Source of the DNA: Heloderma charlesbogerti
Lineage: Eukaryota > Chordata > Lepidosauria > Squamata > Helodermatidae
DNA length: 64,000 nt
Direction of reading: 5' to 3'
NCBI GenBank assembly: GCA_026122225.1
Contig: JANEZZ010002204.1
Location: forward strand, 496,001-560,000
A program made the translations under genes and the position numbers. The notes under the pieces were generated by a model that had not been told where the DNA came from, searched no databases, and worked only from the letters and a program-made list of their open reading frames with translations. Within the stretch, counting starts at the first letter, position 1; each line of letters opens with the position of its first letter. Positions 56,951 through 64,000 of this stretch are shown here, piece after piece.

Positions 56951-57537
56951 TCAAGTTTTATCATGCAATATCTGTATTTTCCTTTCAACCTCCATCCTTT
57001 TTAGTAACAATGTTAAGTAAAATAGTGTTGAGCTATCTGGCAGTAGAGACAAAAGTCTGGGTAGTCTATCTTGTCAGTCTAAATTTTGTGAGGATGCCTC
57101 TTATAGCAGACTAAAGTTTCTCCTAAGCATATGTCCTAAATTGTTCAAATTCAGAAAATTATTTTAGGTTTTACCACACCACAATATTGCCTACTCTTAC
57201 TGTGTAGCTTAGTGTTCCATAACTATGTTTCCTTAAATTGCCAGATTCTTTGACCATGTGCTTCTGATTAAGTTAAAATTATTCGTATTTTACTGTATCT
57301 AATTGTTTAATGTGTTTACCTGCCTTATTGGTTTCTGTGAACATTGAATTATTATAATGTATTTAATCAGCTCATTCTTTTAGTACTGCTGTATTAGAGT
57401 TTGCCAAGTCTGCACATTTGTGGGCCATCGCCACTAATGGGGTGTGGGTGTGGCTTGGTTTGCCATCATGCTGTGTTCTTCCAAGTCTAGTTTTTAAGGC
57501 GCCACTGCACATTCCATGTTTATGTGTGTAACCAAAA
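56951..57537. other. Unassigned AT-rich DNA
   Basis: No supported feature. Confidence 0.4.
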
Positions 57538-57662
57538 CTTCCCCAACGTGGTGCTCTCCAGATGTGTTGGACTTCAACCTCCATCACCCTCAGCCAGCAT
57601 ACTGACTGAGGATGATTGGAGCCGTAGTCCAGTGAATCTGGAGGGCATCAGTTTGGGGAAGG
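57538..57662. mobile_element. Intact short palindromic MITE (125 bp)
   Basis: The left end 'cttccccaacgtggtgctct' and 'ccagatgtgttggact' are mirrored by 'agtccagtgaatctgg' and 'gggcatcagtttggggaagg'. The middle holds 'cctccatcaccctcagccag'. This palindromic type is widespread in reptile genomes. No clear TSD was seen. Confidence 0.7.
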
Positions 57663-59310
57663 ATGAAGTAAAGCCCTCTAAGAAGTGGCAGGTAAGGCAA
57701 GAGTTAAGTACCTCTTCCCCCCATGGCTACTCTCCCCTCAATGGCCTCCTCCCAAGTTGCTTTTGTCTATGAAAAGCACCTGTCAGGCTTTTGCTACACA
57801 GGTATGCATAGTAATGTGTAGTTAGGCTCTTCGCCTCTGGTAAAAATTAAACGTTTGGGCTTGTCATGGTGGGCTGGAAACATGTGAAGATTTGAAGAAA
57901 TATTGCCAGCCAACAACAAAAAGGGCAGGGGGAATGTTGGGTGTCTCCACATTTCTCAGTTATGTGATTACAGTGCTGTTAGAAAATACCACTAGTGTGT
58001 CCTTTTCACCGGCACTGTATGTTTGATGCAGATCCTGATTCAAAGGGCCTGCAGTTACATGCAGCAGGGCTTCCGATATCCCAGCTGTCCATGTTGCTAG
58101 ACATGTCATCCTCTGAACCCTTCTGAAATTAGAAAATGGCACAAAGAGCTGTCACCAGAGAAAACATTGTGTGCTTGCCATTCTTTACACACATCAGACC
58201 TTAAAACTTTAATGGTATTTCGCCAGCTGATCGAAATTTGGAAATTTGCTCCACATGTAATTCAATGATTTTCATTACTATCAAAACATCTGAAAATGAG
58301 ACATCTTAACTTTCCTCTGTTGAAACCTAGGATATGAAATCTACCTCGAGCAGCACTCAATATTCAGGCACAGAGTAAGCCAGGGTCCAGATAAAGGAGA
58401 ACATTGGACTATGGGAATGCATTATACTAGGTGTTAGTGGTATTATAGGCCACACATCTGTGGCTGCATATATTTCAGGGATGTGGGAGGATGCAAGGAT
58501 TCACATATTGGACAAACATAAACATTTCCGCTTCACAATATTGCCCTATTCCTAGTTAAATAACTCAGAAATAAGTTCCATTGATTTAAATAAGATTTGT
58601 ATCCAGGTAATTATCTTTAGGTCAGCAGCTAAGATTAAAGTTATAATTTGAGATTCTACTTCTTTTTGGATTTAATTATTTCTATATGCTTCAAGGCTTC
58701 TGAATAGAGGACACTAATGAAAAGTGTGATTTGGCGTGTAGAAGCAGCTGGAAAACTAATTCCTTCAGCAGAGGCATGACAGGCAAAAATTCAACAGGTA
58801 AAGTTTCTCCCAGCATAAAGATGCAGTGATAATAGTTGAGTTAATTTCTGCCTGTCATGTAGCTAAAAAGCACAAGAAACTTACCGGGAAAAAGAGAGGA
58901 ACCTCTTTTTGACTTGCATGATGTTCTTTGAAAAATGGTTCAGTTACAGATGGCTCAAGTAAGTGATCTAATCAACACAACTTGAAGAAGTAGGTGAGGT
59001 GACGATATCTGGGAACTCTTAGCACAAGATACCCAACTGTGAAAGAGGAAGATAGGCATTATTGGCATGAGGAGAAAAATGGGAGAGGAAAGGAAGGCTG
59101 GAATCAAATGTGCAGTTTAAAGCACATTCATACTTGGGGATTTTCATTTCAATTGATGTGCATTTCCACCACCCACAACTTAGTCCTCTTTCCAGTTTAA
59201 ATGTCAGTACACCCAGCAGCTAGTGCAAAACAATCCCCCACTTGTTGGCACTTCCCCTGCCAGCTAGTACCAGAGAAAACACTCTACTACTTGCCTACCC
59301 CAGGTTCTGG
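57663..59310. other. Unassigned DNA
   Basis: A decayed small repeat of the 5583 type may lie at 58550-58640 ('aaataagttccattgattt'). No gene was recognised. Confidence 0.4.
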
Positions 59311-59317
59311 GCCATGG

Positions 59318-59480
59318 TGAGCCATAGCTCAGTGAGCCTTCACATGCAGATGGTCCCAAGTTAAACCCCTGGCATCTCCAGGTAGGGCTGGAAAAAATCC
59401 TGCCTAAAACCTGGAGAGCTGCTGCCAGGCTAGATGGATCAAGAGTCTGTCTCAGTATAACAAAAATTCCTATGTTCCTG
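59318..59480 (+). mobile_element. tRNA-derived SINE
   Basis: Box A-like 'catagctcagtgagcc', box B-like 'ggtcccaagttaaacccc', body 'tctccaggtagggctgg' and 'cctggagagctgctgcc', tail 'gctagatggatcaagagtct' and 'cctatgttcc'. Nearly full length, mildly diverged. Confidence 0.72.
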
Positions 59481-59679
59481 TGGTGCCCTGCAACTAGACT
59501 TGGATGCCATCTCATAACATGGTGAATAGCCCCACCTTTCTGTATTATGTGCCCTAGCGCCACTTTAAAGCAACTGCCCCAAGTTTTTTAAAGCAATTGC
59601 AAGAAGGCTTGTCAATTTCACCTCTGGATTTTCTCCTTAATTTCTTTTTTTACATCAAAATACTACTGTGTACTGCAGC

Positions 59680-60330
59680 ACTGGTGCAAGCTCAACCTTT
59701 TAACATGTCTCAGTGCAGCAACAGGAATCAGCAAAAACTACATGGTCATGACTTTATACCATATTTGTTGGCCCCTTTGAGGAACAGACATTCTTGACAG
59801 TGGTTGACTCATATTCCAGATGGTTGGAAGTGGTTCCTGTTTCATCAGTGACTTTCCAAGTGGTCTGCAGTCTTTTTATAACACATGGGCTGCCAGACAC
59901 CATTGCCTCAGAAAATGAGGCCTAATTAATCTATGTCAGGCTTTGACAACTTGTAACCCTCCAAATGTATGGTCTATGACTCTCATCATCCCTCACCACC
60001 CGCTGTGCTAGCTAGAGCCATGGGAGTTGTAGGCCAAAGCATCTGCAGGGCCACAAGTTGCCCATCCCAGATCTGTGGAATTCCACACGTTACTTGATAA
60101 TGGCCTGATTGGGGCACATCACTTCAGCCCCTTCTCATCCAGCAGCAAATGGCTAGACTGAGCAAATGGTCAGGACAATGAAGGGTGCATTAAAGCAGAT
60201 TGTTGAGGGTGGCTGGGACCATTGCTTTGTGCGTTTTCTTTTGACACAAAATATCACATCATGTACTCCAACTGGAAGGAGTCCTGCTAAGCTGTTAATG
60301 AACAGATCTCTCGGCAGGACCGGCAGGGGT
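59680..60330 (+). pseudogene. Gypsy (Ty3-type) retrotransposon integrase remnant
   Basis: Integrase catalytic core: Val-Gly-Pro-Phe-Glu-Glu-Gln-Thr-Phe-Leu, then Val-Val-Asp-Ser-Tyr-Ser-Arg-Trp-Leu-Glu-Val-Val-Pro-Val (about 59765-59840, first catalytic Asp), then Thr-His-Gly-Leu-Pro-Asp-Thr-Ile-Ala-Ser-Glu-Asn (59882-59915). In this family the latter is usually Ser-Asp-Asn, so the second catalytic Asp is changed to Glu. After a MITE at 59937-60070 the sequence resumes with a degraded Pro-Phe-Ser ... Asn-Gly-Gln stretch, and Met-Val-Arg-Thr-Met-Lys-Gly-Ala-Leu-Lys-Gln (60166 on) to Gly-Arg-Ser-Pro-Ala-Lys-Leu-Leu-Met-Asn-Arg. Stops and shifts are present. No LTR or other pol domains lie nearby. 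Confidence 0.8.
59937..60070. mobile_element. Palindromic hAT-type MITE inside the integrase
   Basis: The left end 'caggctttgacaacttgt' is mirrored by 'acaagttgcccatcccag'. The inner 'ctatgactctcatcat' opposes 'atgggagttgtagg'. The flanks ATCTATGT (59929-59936) and ATCTGTGG (60071-60078) agree at 6 of 8 positions, consistent with an old 8-bp duplication. Confidence 0.72.
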
Positions 60331-60394
60331 TTCTGCCACTCTTGCCGAGTGGCTTGCTCATCAATGGCTGCAACCCACAATGGGTTGGCAATGC

Positions 60395-60572
60395 TAGGTT
60401 TGGATGATACGCCAATCCATTGCGTGTTGAACAACCCCTGGCTTGTCAGGGTGGCTTGTTGCCCACAAACAAGCCGCCTTGCAGGAAGCAGTCCGGGTTC
60501 GCACAACACGACAATCTTCCGTGGCTTGTTCCAGACAACACACACTGGATTGTCGTGTCGTGCAAACCCAGT
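60395..60572. mobile_element. Foldback MITE, GGTTTGGATGA type
   Basis: The left end 'taggtttggatgatacgcca' is mirrored by 'gtcgtgtcgtgcaaacccag'. There are internal hairpins 'ggcttgttgc ... acaagcc' (60451-60473) and 'gggttcgcacaacacgacaa' (60492-60511) with its complement at 60549-60571. Confidence 0.65.
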
Positions 60573-61260
60573 CACTGCGTTTTCTGTTTCTGTTCAACAT
60601 TGCCTGCAGGAGCATGCTGCATGACTTGTTCTCAAGTTTTATTTATTAAAGTTGTTAATTTTGAATCCAGATGTGCTTGTATCAGCCCATTAGCAATGGA
60701 CGATTCATGACTTAAAGGACATTGTTTTGGAATAAGATTTAGAAGTGTTTTCTGTCTTAACATTACTTCACCCCCACTCATCTTCTCTGCCTCTCACTGC
60801 ACATAGTTCAGAAAATAGTTTGATTCAATATCAGGACTTCCTCCATCTACTGCATCTTTTCTCTCCTCTTTCCTGCTCTTTTTCACCTTAGTTGGATAAG
60901 AGCTCTTATGTGACACCAATAGGACCGCTTCCCCCCTTTTCTATATGCCTATATCTTTACTACTGCATGTTCTGCGCAGTTATCCTCATGTGTGCAAACA
61001 CTGCTGTGCTCACACCTTAAATTGCTACCTCAGCTCCATTTTCACTATTAAACATGAGGTTCTTTTCCAACTTATCTACGCTGTACTCATTTATGCTTTG
61101 ATATCCAGTCATGTCCTGATTTAAAGCAAAGAGGATGTGTGTCCTAGAAAAACGTTATTTTCATACAGCATATTACCAACAATTCAGAGAGAAACTCAGT
61201 GTTGCAATGTCTTACTTTGCAGGCTGTGCACTACAGAATGCTTTAGTTTTCATGCACATG
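60573..61260. other. Unassigned AT-rich DNA
   Basis: No supported feature. Confidence 0.4.
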
Positions 61261-61261
61261 C

Positions 61262-61345
61262 ATGATGTATTTTAATCCTGGTTTGTAAGCTGCCTTGGGA
61301 GAACTTTGTTCTGAAAGGCAGCATATAAAATGAATGAACGAATAA
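61262..61345 (+). mobile_element. LINE 3'-tail fragment
   Basis: 'gtttgtaagctgccttggga', 'gaaaggcagcatataaaatg' and 'aatgaacgaataaat' form a typical L2-like terminus. Confidence 0.55.
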
Positions 61346-61410
61346 ATGGACATGCATGTGCACTAGAGGCAAGAGTTAACATCTAGATACCTGGGGATGG
61401 GGGTTTAAAA

Positions 61411-61828
61411 CACAGGGAGCTGCCTTATACAGAGTTAGACCAATGGTCCATCTTGTTGTTGTTCAGTGGTTCAGTCGTGTCCGACTCTTCGTGATCCCAT
61501 GGACCATAGCACGCCAGGCCTTCCTGTCCTGCGCTCTCTCCCGGAGTGTGCTCAAGTCCATATTCATTGCATCGGTGATACTATCTAGCCATCTCATCCT
61601 CTGCCGTCCCCTTCTCCTTTTGCCTTCAGTCTTTCCCAGCATCAGGGTCTTTTCCAGAGAGTTTTCTCTTCGCAGTAGGTGGACAAAATATTTGAGCTAT
61701 TGGTCCATCTAGCAGCTCATTATTGTTTACACTGACAGGCTGTCCATGGTTTCAGACCAGGGTCTTCCCAAGCCCTACATGAATATGCCAAGGATTGAAC
61801 CTGGAACTTTTGCATGTAAAGTACATTT
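61411..61828 (-). mobile_element. tRNA-derived SINE split by a BovB tail
   Basis: The minus-strand SINE has its 3' tail at left ('gggagctgccttatacagag'), and its body and box B at right ('agggattgaacctgg' is the reverse of 'ccaggttcaatccct'). A BovB fragment divides it at 61454-61700, with a duplicated target TGGTCCATCT on both sides. Confidence 0.82.
61454..61700 (-). mobile_element. 5'-truncated BovB 3' end (about 250 bp)
   Basis: Near-identical to the 3' ends of the two full-length copies, from the GTT repeat through 'gcacgccaggccttcctgtc' to 'caaaatatttgagct', where truncation occurs. Perfect 10-bp target duplication TGGTCCATCT at 61444-61453 and 61701-61710. Confidence 0.93.
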
Positions 61829-63763
61829 ATTTATTTATTTATTATTAAATTTATTAATCGCCCATCTGGCTGGTCACCCAGCCACTCTGGCCGATGTACA
61901 ACATACAATAAAACAGTTTAAAACAATAAAATTCTACAATAAAAACATTTCCTAAAATACCCTAACCCACCCCAAATGCCTGCCTGAACAACCACGTTTT
62001 TAATGCATGACGGAAGCTCATTAAAGAGGGGGCATGACGGAGTTCCCTAGGGAGGGAGTTCCACAGAGTGGGGGCCACCACAGAAAAGGCCCTCTCCCTC
62101 GTCCCCACCAGTCTAGCTGTCCTGGCTGATGGGACAGACAGAAGGCCATCCGAGGCTGATCTTGTTACGCGGCCTGTCTGGTGCTGCTGAAGGCGCTCCT
62201 TAAGATAGGCTGGGCCGGAACCATATAGGGTTTTAAAGGTCAAAACCAACACCTTGAATTTGGCCCGGAAAACAACTGGTAACCAGTGCAACTCCTTCAG
62301 CACTGGAGTGATGTGATCTTGCCGGCGGCTGCCTTTAATCAGGCGAGCCGCCGCGTTCTGTACCAGCTGCAGTTTCCGAACTGTCTTCAAGGGTAACCCC
62401 ACATAGAGCGCATTACAGTAGTCTAAACGAGAGGAGACCAGGGCATGTACTACCGATGGGAGCAGATGGTCGGGAAGGAAGGGGCGCAGCCGCCATATCA
62501 GATGGAGTTGATACAGCGCAGTCCGGCTCACAGCTGACACCTGAGCCTCCATGGACAGCTGGGAGTCCAAAATGACCCCCAGGCTGCGGACCTGGTCTTT
62601 CAAGGGTAGCCGTACCCCATTCAATACCAGGTCAGCATCCCCCAGCCTCCTCTTGTCTCCCACCAAAAGTACCTCGGTCTTGTCAGGGTTCAGCTTCAGC
62701 CTATTCCTCCCCATCCAGCCACTCACTGTCTCCAGACATTTGGACAGGGATTCTACGGCCAACCTTGGTGAAGGTTTGAACGAGAGGTAGACCTGCGTGT
62801 CATCCGCATATTGATGACACTGCACCCCAAACCTCCTGATGATCGTCCCCAGTGGCTTCACATAGATGTTAAATAGCATCGGGGAGAGGATGGAACCCTG
62901 TGGCACCCCACAAGTAAGTGGCCATGGTTCCGAAACCTCCTCTCCCAGTGCTACCCTCTGGTACCTGCCGGAGAGGAAGGACCGGAACCACCGCAATACG
63001 GTGTCCCCAATGCCCAACCCCTCCAGGCGGTCCAGGAGGATACCGTGGTCAACGGTATCGAAAGCCGCTGAGAAGTCGAGGAGAAGGAAGGAGCATTCAC
63101 CCCTATCCAGAGCCCTCCTCATATCATCTACCAAGGCGACCAAGGCCGTTTCTGTCCCATGCCCAGGCCTGAAGCCCGACTGAAATGGGTCTAGATAATC
63201 AGTTTCTTCCAAGTGTGCCTTCAACTGCACCGCCACCACCCGCTCAATCACCTTGCCCCAAAATGGCAGATTTGAGACTGGGCGAAAGTTGTTCAAAACT
63301 TGAGGATCCAAGGAGGGCTTCTTTAAGAGCGGTCTTAGCACTGCCTCCTTGAGGGCTGATGGTATCACTCCCTCCTCAAGGGAGGCGTTCACCACCGCCT
63401 TGATCCCCTCACCCAGTCTCTCTCTGCAGCCCATAATGAGCCAAGATGGGCAAGGATCAAGTAAGCAGGTGGTCGGCCGTACCGATGAAAGCACCTTGTC
63501 CACTTCATCAGGAGGAAGAAGCTGGAACCGATCCCACAAAACTGGTTTGCCACAGGCCGCCTCTTGCTCACTAACTGTATCCACAGCATGCAGAGTAACA
63601 CACCTAATCTGATCAATTTTATCTGCAAAGTGCCTTGCCAAGGCCTCACAGGAGACCTTAGAATGCTCCAGTGGTTCCGGAGCCACAGGACCGACCAGGC
63701 TCCGGATCACTTGGAACAGCCTCCTGGGACAGCACTTTGCAGACGCGATGGAGGCAGCATAAT
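61829..63763 (-). mobile_element. L2-clade LINE, youngest-looking copy, 5' end cut
   Basis: The 3' end is an ATTT microsatellite (61829-61849), then 'aatcgcccatctggctggtc'. This is a different 3' UTR from the copies at 33.5 and 46.3 kb, hence another subfamily. Coding sequence is uninterrupted through 63763, where a TAGGGATG-type element begins. Confidence 0.92.
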
Positions 63764-63914
63764 TAGGGATGGACGAAAGTCGCTTACCTGTCGTCGAAGG
63801 CCGTTCGCGGTGGGGGGGGAGCGCTTCGCTGCTCCCCCCGCGAAGTTCAGGCCGGGGGGAGGAGGCTTCCCGCCTCGCCCGGCCGAAATTCAGGCCGGGG
63901 AGGAGGCTTCCCAC
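61962..63914 (-). CDS. L2 reverse transcriptase ORF, 650 codons open, chimeric N-terminus
   Basis: Residues about 51-650 are L2 ORF2 after the endonuclease: linker (Asp-Pro-Cys-Pro-Ser-Trp-Leu-Ile near 153-160), then the RT fingers and palm. Asn-Phe-Arg-Pro-Val-Ser-Asn-Leu is near 209-216, Phe-Gln-Ser-Gly-Phe-Arg-Pro near 244-250, catalytic Asp in Leu-Leu-Asp-Phe-Ser-Ala-Ala-Phe-Asp at 280, Gly-Val-Pro-Gln-Gly-Ser near 336-341, Tyr-Ala-Asp-Asp at 369-372. The C-terminal domain ends Trp-Leu-Phe-Arg-Gln-Ala-Phe. The first ~50 residues are translated from the GC-rich element that replaced the endonuclease region, so the predicted start at 63914 is an artefact of read-through or a chance fusion. 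The RT part has no visible disabling change. Retrotransposition is unlikely without the endonuclease and 5' UTR. Confidence 0.88.
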   Translation of the reverse strand: MGSLLPGLNFGRARREASSPRPELRGGSSEALPPHRERPSTTGKRLSSIPNYAASIASAKCCPRRLFQVIRSLVGPVAPEPLEHSKVSCEALARHFADKIDQIRCVTLHAVDTVSEQEAACGKPVLWDRFQLLPPDEVDKVLSSVRPTTCLLDPCPSWLIMGCRERLGEGIKAVVNASLEEGVIPSALKEAVLRPLLKKPSLDPQVLNNFRPVSNLPFWGKVIERVVAVQLKAHLEETDYLDPFQSGFRPGHGTETALVALVDDMRRALDRGECSFLLLDFSAAFDTVDHGILLDRLEGLGIGDTVLRWFRSFLSGRYQRVALGEEVSEPWPLTCGVPQGSILSPMLFNIYVKPLGTIIRRFGVQCHQYADDTQVYLSFKPSPRLAVESLSKCLETVSGWMGRNRLKLNPDKTEVLLVGDKRRLGDADLVLNGVRLPLKDQVRSLGVILDSQLSMEAQVSAVSRTALYQLHLIWRLRPFLPDHLLPSVVHALVSSRLDYCNALYVGLPLKTVRKLQLVQNAAARLIKGSRRQDHITPVLKELHWLPVVFRAKFKVLVLTFKTLYGSGPAYLKERLQQHQTGRVTRSASDGLLSVPSARTARLVGTRERAFSVVAPTLWNSLPRELRHAPSLMSFRHALKTWLFRQAFGVG

Positions 63915-64000
63915 CTCACCCGGCCGAAATTCAGGCCGGGGAGGAGGCTTCCCGCCTCGCCTGGCCGCGAACGCAAAAGTAAAACAAAAAACAAAAAAAC
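63764..64000. mobile_element. hAT-like element, left part, runs off the window
   Basis: It begins TAGGGATGGACGAAAG, like the termini at 524, 6227 and 30099, right where the L2 ORF stops. It then has three GC-rich repeats of about 44 bp (63838-63960, theme 'gaaattcaggccggggagga'), followed by an A-rich stretch. The arrangement mirrors the subterminal repeats of the 524-1408 element. The far end and TSD lie outside. Confidence 0.65.

Noticed and set aside
60153..60624. ORFs of 140-152 codons beyond the integrase piece
   Set aside because: Only the first ~50 codons of the plus-strand ORF match integrase. The rest is MITE sequence, and the minus-strand ORF is a shadow.
62551..63612. Plus-strand ORFs of 79-105 codons
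   Set aside because: Antisense to the intact L2 RT frame.

Overview
The window looks like repeat-dense nuclear DNA of a squamate reptile (lizard or snake, more likely lizard). Three kinds of evidence support this. There are two full-length BovB (RTE-clade) LINEs. There are many L2-clade LINEs, several of them young, next to CR1 LINEs with the sauropsid ATTCTATGATTCT tail. There are also tRNA-derived and MIR-like SINEs and many foldback hAT-type MITEs. The DNA between repeats is AT-rich. No bacterial features, rRNA genes, functional tRNA genes or CRISPR arrays were seen. No host protein-coding exon could be recognised, so the window may be intronic or intergenic. All sizeable ORFs with a recognisable product belong to retrotransposons.

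Layout. 0-8.3 kb: L2 remnants, two hAT-like foldback elements with target-site duplications (524-1408; 6227-7137), two further long inverted repeats (2548-2800; 3473-3816) and several SINEs. 8.3-16 kb: mostly unassigned DNA with one decayed L2 (12645-13700). 16-23.6 kb: one decayed minus-strand L2 split by a full-length BovB (16135-19359) and a 1.03 kb foldback element (19863-20896), and bordered by a second MITE (23264-23600). 24-31.2 kb: a GC-rich MITE, a putative LTR, a MIR-like SINE, a MITE carrying an L2 tail, and a 1.1 kb hAT-like element with an 8-bp TSD. 33.5-35 kb: a young 5'-truncated L2. 36-41.5 kb: foldback MITEs, CR1 pieces and L2 pieces nested in one another. 42.8-46 kb: a second full-length BovB with a perfect 9-bp TSD. 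46.3-49.5 kb: a near full-length L2, next to a putative LTR with enhancer-like tandem repeats and a perfect 40-bp palindrome (49.5-50.6 kb). 51-61 kb: a second copy of the L2/MITE junction seen at 23 kb, L2 tails, a SINE with a BovB-type tail, two palindromic MITEs and a dead Gypsy integrase. 61.4-64 kb: a SINE split by a BovB tail, then an L2 with a 600-codon uninterrupted ORF, whose upstream side is cut by another TAGGGATG-type element that runs off the window.

How it works together: autonomous LINEs (BovB, L2, CR1) supply reverse transcriptase and endonuclease, while non-autonomous SINEs and MITEs depend on partners not present here. The nesting gives a relative order. L2 and MITE remnants are oldest, then CR1, then BovB and the youngest L2s. 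Family names rest on recognising protein motifs and termini by eye. Boundaries are approximate unless a target-site duplication is given.
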